Counted from the stretch's first letter, positions 34,902 to 46,020 are shown. The stretch: 64,000 bases of DNA from Sphingobium sp. (GCA_023266575.1 JAHFPV010000009.1:1-64000); one strand, 5' to 3'. Notes: generated from the sequence alone by a model not told the origin. Numbers and translations: made by a program.

Positions 34902-35051
34902 ATGAACGCCTTGATCGCCATCATCATCGGGCTGATCGTGTTCGTGATCGCGCTCAAGATTATCGGTGCGGTGCTGGGTCTGGTCATCGGGCTGGGGCTG
35001 GCCGTCATCATCTATTTCGTGGCTGAAAAACTGATCGGAAAGGGCCGCTGA
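34902..35051 (+). CDS. 49-aa hydrophobic protein coupled to nuoF
   Basis: An open frame of 49 codons from the ATG at 34902 to a TGA whose final A is the first base of the nuoF ATG. The product starts [20 protein letters not shown], continues with [20 protein letters not shown], and ends AEKLIGKGR: almost entirely two hydrophobic helices with glycine zipper-like spacing and a basic tail. The 1-bp stop/start overlap suggests translational coupling. Family unknown; it might be a small complex I-associated protein. It is short enough to be missed by standard gene finders. Confidence 0.6.
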   Translation: MNALIAIIIGLIVFVIALKIIGAVLGLVIGLGLAVIIYFVAEKLIGKGR

Positions 35052-36397
35052 TGGCCGACGAAACCGCCCCTGTTGCGCCGCCGCCTCCGCCGCCGTTCGT
35101 CGGCCCGCTGGAGGACAGGGACCGCATCTTCACCAATGTCCATGGCTTTCAGGACTGGGGGATCGACGCCGCGATTATGCGTGGCGACTGGGACAATACC
35201 AAGGCGCTGCTGGCGCTGGGCCAGGACGCGATCATCGACATCATGAAGGCGTCGAACCTGCGCGGCCGTGGCGGCGCGGGCTTCCCGACCGGCATGAAGT
35301 GGAGCTTCATGCCCAAGGAAAGCAAGGATGGCCGTCCCAGCTTCCTGGTGATCAACGCCGACGAATCCGAACCGGGGTCGTGCAAGGACCGCGAGATCAT
35401 CCGCCACGATCCGCACAAGCTGATCGAGGGCGCGCTGGTCGCGGGCTTCGCGATGCGGGCGCGCGCGGCCTATATCTATATTCGCGGCGAGTTCATCTAC
35501 GAAGCCAAGGTGCTCTTCGCGGCGGTCGAGCAGGCCTATGCCAAGGGCTTCATCGGCAAGAATGCCTGCGGGTCGGGCTATGATTTCGACGTGTTCGTGC
35601 ATCGCGGCGCGGGCGCATACATTTGCGGCGAGGAAACCGCGCAGATCGAAAGCCTGGAAGGAAAGAAGGGCCAGCCCCGGCTGAAACCGCCTTTCCCGGC
35701 GGGCGCGGGCCTTTATGGCTGCCCCACCACGGTGAATAATGTCGAGAGCATCGCGGTCAGCCCCACGATCCTGCGGCGCGGCGCGGCCTGGTTCAACCGT
35801 TTCGGGCGCGAGGGCAATCGCGGCACCAAACTGTTCCAGATCAGCGGCCATGTGAACAAGCCCTGCGTGGTCGAGGAATCGATGTCGATCCCGTTCCGCG
35901 AACTGATCGACCGCCATTGCGGCGGCATTCGCGGCGGCTGGGACAATCTGATGGCGGTGATCCCCGGCGGATCGTCGGTGCCTTTGGTCCCTGCGCGCGA
36001 GATCATGGACGCGCCCATGGATTTTGACGGGTTGAAGGCGGTCGGCTCCGGCCTTGGCACCGCCGCCGTCATCGTCATGGACAAGTCCACCGACATCGTC
36101 CGCGCCATTTCGCGCCTGTCCTATTTCTACAAGCATGAGTCATGCGGCCAATGCACGCCCTGCCGTGAAGGCACGGGCTGGATGTGGCGGGTGATGGAAC
36201 GGCTGCGCACGGGTGATGCTGATCTGTCGGAAATCGACATGCTGCATCAGGTGACCAAGCAGGTCGAAGGCCACACCATCTGCGCGCTGGGCGACGCGGC
36301 GGCCTGGCCGATCCAGGGGCTGATCCGGCATTTCCGGCCTGAAATCGAGCGGCGGATCAACGAGCGCGGCGCGCCCGTGATGGAGGCAGCGGAGTAA
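35051..36397 (+). CDS. nuoF: NADH-quinone oxidoreductase subunit F
   Basis: The 51-kDa subunit that binds FMN and NADH and carries 4Fe-4S cluster N3. The 448-residue protein has the glycine-rich NADH site [18 protein letters not shown], the FMN region [33 protein letters not shown], and the cluster ligands [16 protein letters not shown] plus a distal Cys in HTICALGD. Its Pro-rich start ([14 protein letters not shown]) is an add-on. Two bases separate it from nuoG. Confidence 0.97.
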   Translation: MADETAPVAPPPPPPFVGPLEDRDRIFTNVHGFQDWGIDAAIMRGDWDNTKALLALGQDAIIDIMKASNLRGRGGAGFPTGMKWSFMPKESKDGRPSFLVINADESEPGSCKDREIIRHDPHKLIEGALVAGFAMRARAAYIYIRGEFIYEAKVLFAAVEQAYAKGFIGKNACGSGYDFDVFVHRGAGAYICGEETAQIESLEGKKGQPRLKPPFPAGAGLYGCPTTVNNVESIAVSPTILRRGAAWFNRFGREGNRGTKLFQISGHVNKPCVVEESMSIPFRELIDRHCGGIRGGWDNLMAVIPGGSSVPLVPAREIMDAPMDFDGLKAVGSGLGTAAVIVMDKSTDIVRAISRLSYFYKHESCGQCTPCREGTGWMWRVMERLRTGDADLSEIDMLHQVTKQVEGHTICALGDAAAWPIQGLIRHFRPEIERRINERGAPVMEAAE

Positions 36398-36399
36398 TC

Positions 36400-38406
36400 A
36401 TGCCCAAGGTCAAAGTTGACGGCGTAGAATTGGACGTTCCGGCGGGTGCCACGGTCCTGCAGGCGTGCGAACTGGCGGGGAAGGAAATTCCGCGCTTTTG
36501 TTATCATGAGCGGCTGTCCATTGCGGGTAATTGCCGCATGTGCCTGGTCGAGGTGAAGCCCGGACCGCCCAAGCCGCAGGCGTCGTGCGCGCTGCCCGCT
36601 GCCGAGGGGCAGGAGATCCGCACCGACAGCGAAATGGTCAAGAAGGCGCGCGAAGGGGTGATGGAGTTTCTCCTCATCAACCATCCGCTCGATTGCCCGA
36701 TTTGCGACCAGGGCGGCGAATGCGATTTGCAGGACCAGTCGGTCGCCTATGGCCGCGGCGCGTCGCGCTATGACGAAAATAAGCGCGCGGTGACCGAGAA
36801 GAATATGGGTCCGATCGTCAAGACGGTCATGACCCGCTGCATCCAGTGCACCCGCTGCGTGCGCTTTGCCGAGGAAGTCGCGGGCGTGCCGGAAATCGGC
36901 GCCATCTATCGCGGCGAAAATATGCAGATCACCACCTATCTGGAACATGCCGCCAAGAGCGAGCTGTCGGGCAATGTGGTCGACCTGTGCCCGGTCGGCG
37001 CGCTGACCGCCAAGCCCTATGCGTTCGAGGCGCGGCCTTGGGAGCTGAAAAAGACCCATGCGATCGACGCGATGGATGCCGTTGGTACCAACATCCGTCT
37101 CGACAGCCGGGGCCGTCAGGTGCTGCGCGCGGTGCCGCGCATCAATGATGACGTGAACGAGGAATGGGCGTCGGACAAGACCCGGCACAATGTCGATGGT
37201 CTGGTGCGCAAGCGGCTCGACAAGCCCTATGTTCGCAAGGACGGCAAGCTGGTGCCTGCGACATGGGCGGAGGCTTTTGCCGCCGTCGCGGCGGTGCAGC
37301 ATGGCGGCAGCGTCGCGGCCATCGCGGGCGATTTGCTCGATTGCGAGACGATGTTTGCGGGCAAGGCGCTGGTCGAGAAGCTGGGCGGCACGATGCTCGA
37401 AGGGCGTCAGACCGGCCTTGCCTATGATGTGTCGAGCCTGTCGTCGGTAGTGTTCAACACGCCGCTGGCCGATCTGGAAACCGCTGACGTCATCCTGCTG
37501 GTCGGCACCAATTTGCGCTGGGAAGCGCCGCTGGTGAACACGCGGCTGCGCAAGGCGATCAAGAAGGGCGCGAAGGTCTTTGGCATCGGGCCGGAGTTTG
37601 ACCTGACCTACAAGGTCGAGTGGCTGGGCAATGATGCGTCGCTGCTGGGCAAGCTGCCTGCCGCCGTTGTCGAGGCGTTTGGCAAGGCCGCGCGGCCCGC
37701 GATGATCGTGGGCGGCGGTGTGCTGGCCAAGGACGGCGCGCATGGCGACACGCTGGGGCTGGTCGAGACGCTGGGCCTCGTGAAAGATGGCTGGAACGGC
37801 TATAATGTGCTGCACTTCGCGGCGGCGCGGATGGGCGGGCTGATGCTCGGCTATGCGACGGCTGGCGGGATCAAGGCGGTGGCTGCTGCCAAGCCAAAGC
37901 TGCTCTTTGCGCTGGGCGCGGACGAGGTCGATTATGCCGCCTTCGAGGGCAGCTTCAAAGTCTATGTCGGCCATCATGGCGACAAGGGCGCGCACGCGGC
38001 AGACGTGATCCTGCCGGGCGCAAGCTATGCCGAAAAGGCCGGCACATACGTCAATCTCGAAGGCCGCGTGCAGCGGGGCGAAAAGGCCGTGTTCGCGCCG
38101 GGTGACGCCCGTGAGGACTGGTCGATCCTGCGCGCTCTGTCCGAAGTGATGGGTGCGACGCTGCCGTTCGACAATTTCGAGCAACTGCGCGCCGAAATGA
38201 TCAGGGCGGTGCCTGCATTGGGTGTCGAGGGTCTGGCCGATTATGGCTGGTCCGTGCCTTCGGTGCCCACCGGCGCGACCGGCGAACTGGCTTCGCCGAT
38301 CAAGGATTTCTACCTGACCAACGCCATCTGCCGCGCCAGCCCGACGATGCAGCAATGCTCGGCGGAACTGGTCCATGGGGTTGAATTTGCGGAGGCCGCA
38401 GAGTGA
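36400..38406 (+). CDS. nuoG: NADH-quinone oxidoreductase subunit G
   Basis: The 75-kDa Fe-S subunit. The N-terminal ~220 residues hold one 2Fe-2S ([20 protein letters not shown]), a His-ligated 4Fe-4S ([18 protein letters not shown]) and another 4Fe-4S cluster ([18 protein letters not shown]...CPVGAL). The rest is a molybdopterin-oxidoreductase-like domain without cofactor ligands. At 668 residues it matches the alphaproteobacterial/mitochondrial size, shorter than E. coli NuoG. nuoH overlaps by 4 bp. Confidence 0.97.
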   Translation: MPKVKVDGVELDVPAGATVLQACELAGKEIPRFCYHERLSIAGNCRMCLVEVKPGPPKPQASCALPAAEGQEIRTDSEMVKKAREGVMEFLLINHPLDCPICDQGGECDLQDQSVAYGRGASRYDENKRAVTEKNMGPIVKTVMTRCIQCTRCVRFAEEVAGVPEIGAIYRGENMQITTYLEHAAKSELSGNVVDLCPVGALTAKPYAFEARPWELKKTHAIDAMDAVGTNIRLDSRGRQVLRAVPRINDDVNEEWASDKTRHNVDGLVRKRLDKPYVRKDGKLVPATWAEAFAAVAAVQHGGSVAAIAGDLLDCETMFAGKALVEKLGGTMLEGRQTGLAYDVSSLSSVVFNTPLADLETADVILLVGTNLRWEAPLVNTRLRKAIKKGAKVFGIGPEFDLTYKVEWLGNDASLLGKLPAAVVEAFGKAARPAMIVGGGVLAKDGAHGDTLGLVETLGLVKDGWNGYNVLHFAAARMGGLMLGYATAGGIKAVAAAKPKLLFALGADEVDYAAFEGSFKVYVGHHGDKGAHAADVILPGASYAEKAGTYVNLEGRVQRGEKAVFAPGDAREDWSILRALSEVMGATLPFDNFEQLRAEMIRAVPALGVEGLADYGWSVPSVPTGATGELASPIKDFYLTNAICRASPTMQQCSAELVHGVEFAEAAE

Positions 38407-39452
38407 CCGCGCTTTTCGTTTCATGGGGCGCGCCGTTCGGTGTCGCCTGGTTCCTCTCGACCATCATCGGCATCCTCGTGATCGCCCTGCCGCTGATGCT
38501 GGCGGTCGCGATGATCATCTATGCCGATCGCAAGATCTGGGCGGCGATGGCGCTGCGGCGCGGGCCGAACGTGGTTGGTCCCTTCGGCCTGCTCCAGTCC
38601 TTTGCGGACGGGGCCAAGGTGTTCCTGCAGGAAACCATCATCCCGTCCGCGGCGAACAAGGCGCTGTTCATCATCGCGCCGATCATCACCTTCACGGTGG
38701 CATTGTTGGCTTGGGCGGTGGTGCCGTTCGATGTCGGCGTGGTGCTGGCGGACATCAATGTCGGGCTGCTCTACATCCTCGCGATTTCGTCGCTGGGCGT
38801 GTACGGCATCGTGCTGGCGGGCTGGGCGTCCAACTCCAAATATCCCTTCTATTCCGCGATCCGCGCGTCCGCGCAGATGATCAGCTATGAAGTCTCGATC
38901 GGCTTCATCCTGATCTGTGTTGTTCTGTGGGCGGGCAGCTTCAACCTGACCGCGATCGTGGAAAGCCAGAAGGGCTATTATGGCTTCCTGAACGGCAACG
39001 GCTTCAATCCGCTGCTCTTCCCGATGGCGATCATGTTCCTGATTTCCGCCATGGCCGAAACCGCGCGTGCGCCCTTCGACCTGACCGAAGCGGAGAGCGA
39101 ACTGGTCGCGGGTTATCAGACCGAATATTCGTCCATGGCCTTCGCGCTCTACTGGCTGGGCGAATATGCCAACGTCATCCTGATGTGCGCATTGAACGCG
39201 ATCCTGTTCTGGGGCGGCTATCTGCCCCCGGTCGACTGGGCACCGCTCTATTATGTGCCGGGCATCCTCTGGCTGTTCGCCAAGATACTCTTCTTCTTCT
39301 TCGTCTTTTCCTGGGTAAAGGCGACGGTGCCCCGCTACCGTTATGACCAGTTGATGCGGCTGGGCTGGAAGATTTTTCTTCCGACCTCGCTCTTCTTCGT
39401 CTTTCTGGTGTCGGGTTTCCTCATGCTGACGCGCTATGGAGGCGCACAATGA
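38403..39452 (+). CDS. nuoH: NADH-quinone oxidoreductase subunit H
   Basis: Membrane subunit connecting the quinone site to the proton pump (8 TM). The 349-residue protein shows [33 protein letters not shown], the conserved YEVSIGF and the acidic loop [22 protein letters not shown]. Start is GTG overlapping the nuoG stop (GTGA), and the end overlaps nuoI by 4 bp. Confidence 0.97.
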   Translation: MTALFVSWGAPFGVAWFLSTIIGILVIALPLMLAVAMIIYADRKIWAAMALRRGPNVVGPFGLLQSFADGAKVFLQETIIPSAANKALFIIAPIITFTVALLAWAVVPFDVGVVLADINVGLLYILAISSLGVYGIVLAGWASNSKYPFYSAIRASAQMISYEVSIGFILICVVLWAGSFNLTAIVESQKGYYGFLNGNGFNPLLFPMAIMFLISAMAETARAPFDLTEAESELVAGYQTEYSSMAFALYWLGEYANVILMCALNAILFWGGYLPPVDWAPLYYVPGILWLFAKILFFFFVFSWVKATVPRYRYDQLMRLGWKIFLPTSLFFVFLVSGFLMLTRYGGAQ

Positions 39453-39934
39453 GCCTCGGATATTACGTCAAAAGCTTTACCCTCTGGGAGTTTGTGAAAG
39501 CGCACTGGCTGACCTTGAAATATTTTTTCAAGCCCAAGGCGACGATCAACTATCCCTATGAGAAGAACCCGATCTCGCCGCGGTTCCGGGGTGAACATGC
39601 GCTGCGTCGCTATCCCAACGGGGAAGAGCGCTGCATCGCGTGCAAGCTGTGCGAGGCGGTGTGTCCGGCGCAGGCGATCACCATCGAGGCGCAGCCGCGC
39701 GAGGATGGCAGCCGCCGCACGACGCGCTACGACATCGACATGACCAAGTGCATCTATTGCGGTTTCTGTCAGGAAGCCTGCCCGGTGGATGCGGTCGTGG
39801 AAGGTCCGAACTTCGAGTTTGCGACCGAAACCCGCGAGGAGCTGATCTACGACAAGGCCAAGCTTCTTGAAAATGGTGACAAGTGGGAACGCGCGATCGC
39901 CGCGAACCTTGCCGCCGATGCGCCTTATCGGTAA
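39449..39934 (+). CDS. nuoI: NADH-quinone oxidoreductase subunit I
   Basis: A 161-residue ferredoxin-like subunit with two 4Fe-4S clusters (N6a/b) that pass electrons to NuoB. The ligands are in [18 protein letters not shown] and [18 protein letters not shown], both CxxCxxCxxxCP. N-terminal amphipathic start [20 protein letters not shown] is typical. ATGA overlap with nuoH; a palindromic repeat follows before nuoJ. Confidence 0.97.
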   Translation: MSLGYYVKSFTLWEFVKAHWLTLKYFFKPKATINYPYEKNPISPRFRGEHALRRYPNGEERCIACKLCEAVCPAQAITIEAQPREDGSRRTTRYDIDMTKCIYCGFCQEACPVDAVVEGPNFEFATETREELIYDKAKLLENGDKWERAIAANLAADAPYR

Positions 39935-39956
39935 TGCGCGCCGTGTCTAACTCAAA

Positions 39957-40053
39957 CCCGTTCGCCCTGAGCCTGTCGAAGGGTTCGACTGAGCGTAGCG
40001 AAGTCACTTCACTTCGTTCAGTGGAAGGCTTCGACTTCGCTCAGCCCGAACGG
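39957..40053. repeat. Palindromic repeat, family B, between nuoI and nuoJ
   Basis: CCCGTTCGCCCTGAGCCTG on the left and CTTCGCTCAGCCCGAACGG on the right, with inner GGTTCGACTGAGCG and CACTTCGTTCAGTGG copies. It fills most of the 136-bp gap; nothing else is visible there apart from the region leading into nuoJ. Confidence 0.85.
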
Positions 40054-40070
40054 TTTCCGGGGGCCATCCA

Positions 40071-40682
40071 TTGATCCACGTCTTAGCCTTTTACCTGTTC
40101 GCGATCCTGGTGGTGTCCAGCGGTGCGCTGACGATCCTGTCGCGCAACCCGGTCCATTCGGTGTTGTGGCTGATCCTGGCCTTCTTCAACGCGGCGGGTC
40201 TGATGATCCTGCTGGGGGCTGAGTTCATCGCGATGCTGCTCGTCATCGTCTATGTCGGCGCGGTCGCGGTGCTGTTCCTGTTCGTCGTCATGATGCTCGA
40301 CATCGACTTTGCCGAACTGCGCGCCGGTTTCGTGAGTTACCTGCCCTTTGGTCTGCTGATCGCTTTTGTGCTGCTGGCGGAAATCGTGCTGGGCATTGGC
40401 CTGTGGAGCGCGGGTCCGATCGAACTGGCGCAGCGCGCCGCGCCGACCGCGCCGGATGTATCGAACATCAAGGCGATCGGGACATTGCTCTATACCCGCT
40501 ATATCTTCCTATTCGAGGCGGCGGGCATTGTCCTGCTGGTCGCAATGATCGGCGCGATCGTCCTGACCCATAGGGCGCGGGGCGGGGTGAAGGGCCAGAA
40601 TATCGCCAAGCAGAACCGCCGCCGTCCGCAGGATGCGGTCCGCAATATCAATCAGCCCATCGGGCAGGGGGTGGAGCTGTGA
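40071..40682 (+). CDS. nuoJ: NADH-quinone oxidoreductase subunit J
   Basis: A 203-residue membrane subunit with five TM helices. The family pattern [39 protein letters not shown] and VMMLDI is clear; the Glu and Tyr of TM3 are conserved. The C terminus is a hydrophilic tail ([20 protein letters not shown]). It starts at TTG (40071), since the first ATG in frame would cut into TM1. nuoK overlaps its stop by 4 bp. Confidence 0.95.
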   Translation: MIHVLAFYLFAILVVSSGALTILSRNPVHSVLWLILAFFNAAGLMILLGAEFIAMLLVIVYVGAVAVLFLFVVMMLDIDFAELRAGFVSYLPFGLLIAFVLLAEIVLGIGLWSAGPIELAQRAAPTAPDVSNIKAIGTLLYTRYIFLFEAAGIVLLVAMIGAIVLTHRARGGVKGQNIAKQNRRRPQDAVRNINQPIGQGVEL

Positions 40683-40984
40683 TCGGCCTTCAACATTATA
40701 TGGTGGTCGGCGCCATCCTGTTCGTGATGGGGGTGCTGGGCATCTTCATCAACCGCAAGAATGTCATCATCATTCTGATGGCGATCGAGCTGATCCTTTT
40801 GAGCGTGAACATCAACCTCGTCGCCTTCAGCGCCTTTCTGGGCGATCTGGTGGGGCAGGTGTTCAGCATGTTCGTGCTGACCGTCGCGGCGGGTGAGGCG
40901 GCCATCGGGCTGGCCATCCTCGTCATTTACTTCCGTGGTCGCGGCACCATCGCCGTCGACGATGTCAACCGGATGAAGGGCTGA
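40679..40984 (+). CDS. nuoK: NADH-quinone oxidoreductase subunit K
   Basis: A 101-residue MrpC-like membrane subunit with three TM helices. The conserved membrane Glu residues for proton transfer are in [17 protein letters not shown] and [14 protein letters not shown]. Starts at GTG within the nuoJ stop (GTGA). Ten bases separate it from nuoL. Confidence 0.96.
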   Translation: MIGLQHYMVVGAILFVMGVLGIFINRKNVIIILMAIELILLSVNINLVAFSAFLGDLVGQVFSMFVLTVAAGEAAIGLAILVIYFRGRGTIAVDDVNRMKG

Positions 40985-40994
40985 GCCTGAACTC

Positions 40995-43031
40995 ATGATC
41001 CAGCTTATCGTTCTTCTTCCACTGCTGGCCGCTGCCATTGCGGGCCTTGGCAACAAGGCGCTGGGCAAGCTGCCTGCCAAGATCCTCACCACCGGCGCAC
41101 TGTTCATTTCCTGCGCGCTGAGCTGGCCGATCTTCATCAGCTTCCTGACGGGCAGCGCCGAAGCGCATGTCACGCCGCTGTTCACCTGGATTCAGTCGGG
41201 TAGCTTTGACGCGCAATGGGCGCTGCGGGTCGATGCTATGACGGCGGTCATGCTGGTGGTCATCACCAGCGTGTCCAGCCTCGTCCACCTGTATAGCTGG
41301 GGCTATATGGACGAGGAGCCGGATCAGCCGCGCTTCTTCGCCTATCTCTCGCTCTTCACCTTCGCGATGCTGATGCTCGTGACCGCGAACAATCTGCTCC
41401 AGATGTTCTTCGGTTGGGAAGGGGTGGGCCTCGCTTCCTACCTGCTCATCGGTTTCTGGTTCCGCAAGCCCAGCGCCAATGCGGCCGCGATCAAGGCGTT
41501 CGTCGTCAATCGCGTCGGCGACCTTGGCTTCATGATGGGGATTTTCGGCACCTATCTGGTGTTCAATACGATCTCCATCCCCGAAATCCTTGAAATGGCC
41601 CCGTCCATAGCGGGATCGACCATCGGGTTCCTCGGCCACCGCTTCGATACGATGACGGTGCTGTGTCTGCTACTGTTCGTGGGGGCCATGGGCAAGTCGG
41701 CGCAGCTTGGCCTGCACACATGGTTGCCGGACGCGATGGAAGGCCCGACGCCGGTGTCCGCGCTGATCCATGCTGCGACCATGGTGACGGCGGGCGTGTT
41801 CATGGTGTGCCGCCTGTCGCCGATGTTCGAGACGTCGCAAACGGCGCTGACCGTCGTGACCTATGTCGGCGCAGCGACCTGCCTGTTCGCGGCGACCGTC
41901 GGCACGGTGCAGACCGACATCAAGCGCGTCATTGCCTATTCGACCTGCTCGCAGCTGGGCTATATGTTCTTCGCCGCGGGCGTCGGCGCCTATGGCGCGG
42001 CGATGTTCCACCTGTTCACCCACGCCTTTTTCAAGGCTTTGCTGTTCCTGGGCGCAGGCTCGGTCATCCATGCGATGCACCATGAGCAGGACATGCGCTA
42101 TTATGGCGCGCTGCGGAAAGAGATACCGATCACCTTCTGGACGATGACGCTGGGGACGCTGGCCATCACCGGCGTTGGCCTGCCGCTCATCGGCGTCGGC
42201 TTTGCGGGCTTCTATTCCAAGGACGGTATCCTTGAAGCGGCCTATGCCGCTGGCGGGGCGGGGACCGGCGCGTTTCTGGTCGGTATTTTTGCGGCGCTGC
42301 TCACCAGCTTCTATTCGTGGCGTCTGGTGTTCCTGACCTTCTTCGGCAAAGCCCGCTGGGCTGCGTCGGAGCATATCCAGCACGCTCTCCACGATTCCCA
42401 CGGGCATGACGATCATCACGACGATCATGCGCATGACGATCATCATCATGCGCCCGCAACCGGGACCGGCGGTTATCATCCGCACGAGAGTCCCTGGGTC
42501 ATGCTGGTGCCGCTGATCGTGCTGAGCCTTGGCGCGGTATTTGCGGGCTTCCTGTTCCACGACCAGTTTATCGGTGCCGAAGGTGGTATCGAATTCTGGA
42601 AGGGGGCGCTGTCGTTCGACAGCCATCTGATGCACGCCGCGCATGAAGTGCCGACGTGGGTCAAGTTCGCGCCGTTCACGGTGATGCTGACCGGGCTGCT
42701 GATCGCCTGGCTGGCCTATATCAAGAATACCGACTGGCCGCAGCGCTTCGTCGCGACCTTCACCGGTCTGTACAGCTTCCTGCTCAACAAATGGTATTTC
42801 GACGAGCTGTATAATTTTCTGTTCGTCAAGCCAGCCTTCGCCATCGGACGCTTCTTCTGGAAGTTCGGTGACGTCGGTTTCATCGACCGGTTCGGACCCA
42901 ATGGTCTGGCGGCGCTGGTCGTGCAGGGCAATAAAGTGACCCGTCGGCTCCAGTCCGGCTACCTCTACACCTACGCGCTGGTGATGCTGATTGGCCTCGC
43001 CGCTGCCGCAACCTGGGCGATGACACGATAA
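40995..43031 (+). CDS. nuoL: NADH-quinone oxidoreductase subunit L, with His-rich loop
   Basis: The largest antiporter-like proton-pumping subunit with the long lateral helix. The 678-residue protein shows [18 protein letters not shown], the conserved Lys helix ([20 protein letters not shown]), [11 protein letters not shown], and the C-terminal ~170 residues forming the lateral helix. Odd: residues about 460-485 form a His/Asp-rich loop ([20 protein letters not shown]) that could bind metal and is not in E. coli NuoL. The stop overlaps the nuoM ATG by 1 bp. Confidence 0.97.
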   Translation: MIQLIVLLPLLAAAIAGLGNKALGKLPAKILTTGALFISCALSWPIFISFLTGSAEAHVTPLFTWIQSGSFDAQWALRVDAMTAVMLVVITSVSSLVHLYSWGYMDEEPDQPRFFAYLSLFTFAMLMLVTANNLLQMFFGWEGVGLASYLLIGFWFRKPSANAAAIKAFVVNRVGDLGFMMGIFGTYLVFNTISIPEILEMAPSIAGSTIGFLGHRFDTMTVLCLLLFVGAMGKSAQLGLHTWLPDAMEGPTPVSALIHAATMVTAGVFMVCRLSPMFETSQTALTVVTYVGAATCLFAATVGTVQTDIKRVIAYSTCSQLGYMFFAAGVGAYGAAMFHLFTHAFFKALLFLGAGSVIHAMHHEQDMRYYGALRKEIPITFWTMTLGTLAITGVGLPLIGVGFAGFYSKDGILEAAYAAGGAGTGAFLVGIFAALLTSFYSWRLVFLTFFGKARWAASEHIQHALHDSHGHDDHHDDHAHDDHHHAPATGTGGYHPHESPWVMLVPLIVLSLGAVFAGFLFHDQFIGAEGGIEFWKGALSFDSHLMHAAHEVPTWVKFAPFTVMLTGLLIAWLAYIKNTDWPQRFVATFTGLYSFLLNKWYFDELYNFLFVKPAFAIGRFFWKFGDVGFIDRFGPNGLAALVVQGNKVTRRLQSGYLYTYALVMLIGLAAAATWAMTR

Positions 43032-44584
43032 TGGACGGCTTCCCCATCCTTTCCCTGATGATGGCAGTGCCGATGGCGGGGGCCATCGCCTGTCTGTTCG
43101 TGGGCGCGAACAGCGCGCGCTGGATCGCATTGATCGCCACATTGGTCGATTTCGTGCTGGGCATGGCCCTGTGGGCGAATTTCGACCAGTCGGGCAGCGG
43201 CGCACAGTGGCAGTTTCAGGAATATGCGCCGATCTTCGGCAAATTCGCCTGGGCGCTGGGTATCGACGGCATCGCGCTGATGCTGATCGCGCTGACCGTG
43301 TTCCTGATGCCGATCTGCATCGGTGCCAGCTGGAACGCGATCAACAAGCGCGTCGGCGAATATATGGCGGCCTTCCTGTTCATGGAGGTGCTGATGATCG
43401 GCGTCTTTACGGCGCAGGATCTCTACCTCTTCTACATCATGTTCGAAGCCGGCCTGATCCCGATGTATCTGATCATCGGCATTTGGGGCGGTGCGGATCG
43501 CATCTACGCCAGCTATAAATTCTTCCTCTACACATTGTTCGGATCGGTCCTGATGCTGATCGCGATGATGTGGATGGTGCATGAGGCCGGGACGACCGAA
43601 ATCCCGGTGCTGATGGCCTATAATTTCGATCCGCATGTCCAGACCTGGCTGTTCCTGGCCTTCTTCGCCAGCTTCGCGGTGAAGATGCCGATGTGGCCAG
43701 TCCACACCTGGCTGCCCGACGCGCACGTTCAGGCACCGACCGCGGGTTCTGTCATTCTGGCGGGTGTGCTGCTGAAGATGGGTGGCTATGGATTCATCCG
43801 CTTCTCCCTGCCGATGTTCCCCGAAGCCTCGGCGCAACTCGCGCCTTTGGTCTGGGGCCTGTCGATGGTCGCGGTGGTCTATACCTCGCTCGTCGCGCTG
43901 GTGCAGTCGGACATGAAGAAGCTGATCGCCTATTCGTCGGTCGCGCATATGGCGATCGTGACGGTCGGCCTGTTCGCCTTCAACCAGGCGGGCATCGAAG
44001 GCGCGATGATGGTGATGCTGGGCCATGGTCTGGTCGCGGGCGCGCTGTTCCTGTGTGTGGGCGTGATCTATGATCGCCTGCATACCCGTGAGATTGCGCG
44101 CTATGGTGGGTTGTCGATCAACATGCCGCGCTATGCGGTGCTGTTCCTGTTTTTCACCATGGCGTCGGTCGGTCTGCCCGGCACGTCGAACTTTGTCGGC
44201 GAATTTCTGGCGCTGATGGGCATTTATCAGGCATCCACCTGGGTGGCGCTTGTTTGCACCACGGGCATTATCCTGGGCGCGGCCTACATGCTCTACCTCT
44301 ATCGCCGCATCTGTTATGGCGAACAGGTCAACGCCGATGCCGCCGCGATGCCCGACCTGTCGGGCCGCGAAATCTGGCTGCTGGCACCGATCGCCGCTGT
44401 CGTGCTGTGGATGGGTGTTTATCCCGAAAGCTTCCTTAGCCCCATGCGTCCCGACATTCGCGCGCTCGAAGCCCGCCTCGCGCCTGCCGCTCCGGCGGGA
44501 GACTCCAAGATCAAGATGGGTGCGCCCAAGCCTGCTGGCGAGGCACACCATGAAGAAGTTTCGGCGCACGGGGAGGCGCACTGA
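43031..44584 (+). CDS. nuoM: NADH-quinone oxidoreductase subunit M
   Basis: An antiporter-like proton-pumping subunit of 517 residues with 14 TM helices. Conserved are FYIMFEAGLIPMYLIIGIWG with the key Glu, VKMPMWPVHTWLPDAHVQAP with the pump Lys, and AYSSVAHMAIVTVG. The C-terminal ~35 residues are Ala/Pro/His-rich and soluble. Tight 1-bp overlaps with nuoL and nuoN. Confidence 0.97.
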   Translation: MDGFPILSLMMAVPMAGAIACLFVGANSARWIALIATLVDFVLGMALWANFDQSGSGAQWQFQEYAPIFGKFAWALGIDGIALMLIALTVFLMPICIGASWNAINKRVGEYMAAFLFMEVLMIGVFTAQDLYLFYIMFEAGLIPMYLIIGIWGGADRIYASYKFFLYTLFGSVLMLIAMMWMVHEAGTTEIPVLMAYNFDPHVQTWLFLAFFASFAVKMPMWPVHTWLPDAHVQAPTAGSVILAGVLLKMGGYGFIRFSLPMFPEASAQLAPLVWGLSMVAVVYTSLVALVQSDMKKLIAYSSVAHMAIVTVGLFAFNQAGIEGAMMVMLGHGLVAGALFLCVGVIYDRLHTREIARYGGLSINMPRYAVLFLFFTMASVGLPGTSNFVGEFLALMGIYQASTWVALVCTTGIILGAAYMLYLYRRICYGEQVNADAAAMPDLSGREIWLLAPIAAVVLWMGVYPESFLSPMRPDIRALEARLAPAAPAGDSKIKMGAPKPAGEAHHEEVSAHGEAH

Positions 44585-46020
44585 TGATCGACTCCGCTTC
44601 CCTTTTGGCCGTTCTGCCGGAACTCATATTGACGGCCGGTGGCCTGATCCTGATGCTGGTGGCTGCCTTCGGTGGCGACGGCACGGCGCGGATCGTCAAC
44701 GCGCTGTCGGTGCTGACGCTGATCGTCGCGGGCGTCGCTTTGTCCTGCTCGCTGGCGCACGGCCCTGACGCATTCGGCGGACTCGTCCGCGCCGATGCCT
44801 TCTCCGTCTATGCCAAGGCGTTGATCTACGCGGCGGCGGCAGCAGCGATCCTGCTGGCACCACGCTTCTTTTCGACCGACAGCGCGTTGCGGCCTGAATA
44901 TCCCATCCTGATCCTGTTCGCAGCCATCGGCATGGGCATGATGGTGTCGGCGGGCGACATGCTGACGCTCTATGTTGGCCTCGAAATGAACAGCCTCGCC
45001 TCCTATGTCCTCGCCAGCTTCATGCGGCAGGACGGGCGTTCTTCCGAAGCGGGCCTTAAATATTTCGTGCTGGGATCTCTGGCGAGCGGCATCCTGCTCT
45101 ATGGCATCTCTTTGCTCTATGGCTTTACCGGCAGCACGGCGTTTGACGGCATTGCCGTTGCGCTGGGCGATGGCGTGGGCAAGGGCGAATTGTTCGGCCT
45201 GGTGTTCGTGCTGGCAGGCCTTGCCTTCAAGATCAGCGCCGTGCCGTTCCATATGTGGACGCCCGACGTCTATGAAGGCGCGCCGACGCCGGTGACGACC
45301 TTCTTCGCCAGCGCGCCCAAGGTCGCGGCCATGGGCTTGACCGTTCGCGTCGCGATCGAGGCGCTGGGTCCGGCGGGGCTGGACTGGCAGCAGATCGTGA
45401 TCTTCGTCGCGCTTGCCTCCATCCTGTTCGGTGCGGTCGCGGCGATCGGCCAGAGCAACATCAAGCGGCTGATGGCCTATTCGTCGATCAACAATGTCGG
45501 CTTTGCGCTGATCGGTCTTGCCGCAGGCACACCTGCCGGTGTTGCCGCGACGATGAGCTATATGGCGATCTATGTCGTCATGACGATCGGCGCCTTCGCC
45601 TGCATCCTCCAGATGCGCGATGCCGACGGCAAGCCGGTCGAGACGATCGCCAGCCTGGCGGGCCTGTCGCAGTCGCGTAAAGGTCTGGCGGCTGCGTTCG
45701 CGATCTTCATGTTCTCGATGGCTGGTATCCCGCCGCTCTTCGGTTTCTGGGCGAAGTTCCTGGTGTTCGATGCGGCGGTGGCGTCGGGCCTGACCGCGCT
45801 GGCGGCGTTCGGCATCGCGGCGTCGGTGATCGGGGCTTTTTATTATCTCAAGATCATCAAGACGATCTATTTCGACGAGCCGACCGGTGCCTATGAGGCG
45901 AAGGGCGGGGCGGTCGAAAATGTCATCCTGACTGCCTGCGCCGTCGTCATCGTGCTGGGCTATCTGCTCAATCCCGTGCTGGATCAGGCGAGCGCCGCCG
46001 CTGCGGCGTCCCTGTTCTGA
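44584..46020 (+). CDS. nuoN: NADH-quinone oxidoreductase subunit N
   Basis: The third antiporter-like subunit, 478 residues, 14 TM helices. Seen are MLTLYVGLEMNSLASYVLA, KYFVLGSLASGILLYGISLLYG, the Lys-containing LAFKISAVPFHMWTPDVYEGAP, and MAYSSINNVGFALIGLAAGT. It closes the nuo gene set; the birA start lies within its last codons. Confidence 0.97.
   Translation: MIDSASLLAVLPELILTAGGLILMLVAAFGGDGTARIVNALSVLTLIVAGVALSCSLAHGPDAFGGLVRADAFSVYAKALIYAAAAAAILLAPRFFSTDSALRPEYPILILFAAIGMGMMVSAGDMLTLYVGLEMNSLASYVLASFMRQDGRSSEAGLKYFVLGSLASGILLYGISLLYGFTGSTAFDGIAVALGDGVGKGELFGLVFVLAGLAFKISAVPFHMWTPDVYEGAPTPVTTFFASAPKVAAMGLTVRVAIEALGPAGLDWQQIVIFVALASILFGAVAAIGQSNIKRLMAYSSINNVGFALIGLAAGTPAGVAATMSYMAIYVVMTIGAFACILQMRDADGKPVETIASLAGLSQSRKGLAAAFAIFMFSMAGIPPLFGFWAKFLVFDAAVASGLTALAAFGIAASVIGAFYYLKIIKTIYFDEPTGAYEAKGGAVENVILTACAVVIVLGYLLNPVLDQASAAAAASLF

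Noticed and set aside
36247-38424. 725-codon open frame on the minus strand opposite nuoG
   Set aside because: Lies entirely antisense to nuoG; its sequence is Arg/His/Gln-rich as expected for the complement of a high-G+C gene and shows no family motif.
42380-42460. Tandem DNA repeat in nuoL
   Set aside because: The repetitive look comes from alternating His and Asp codons in a coding loop; spacing is irregular, so it is treated as a protein feature.
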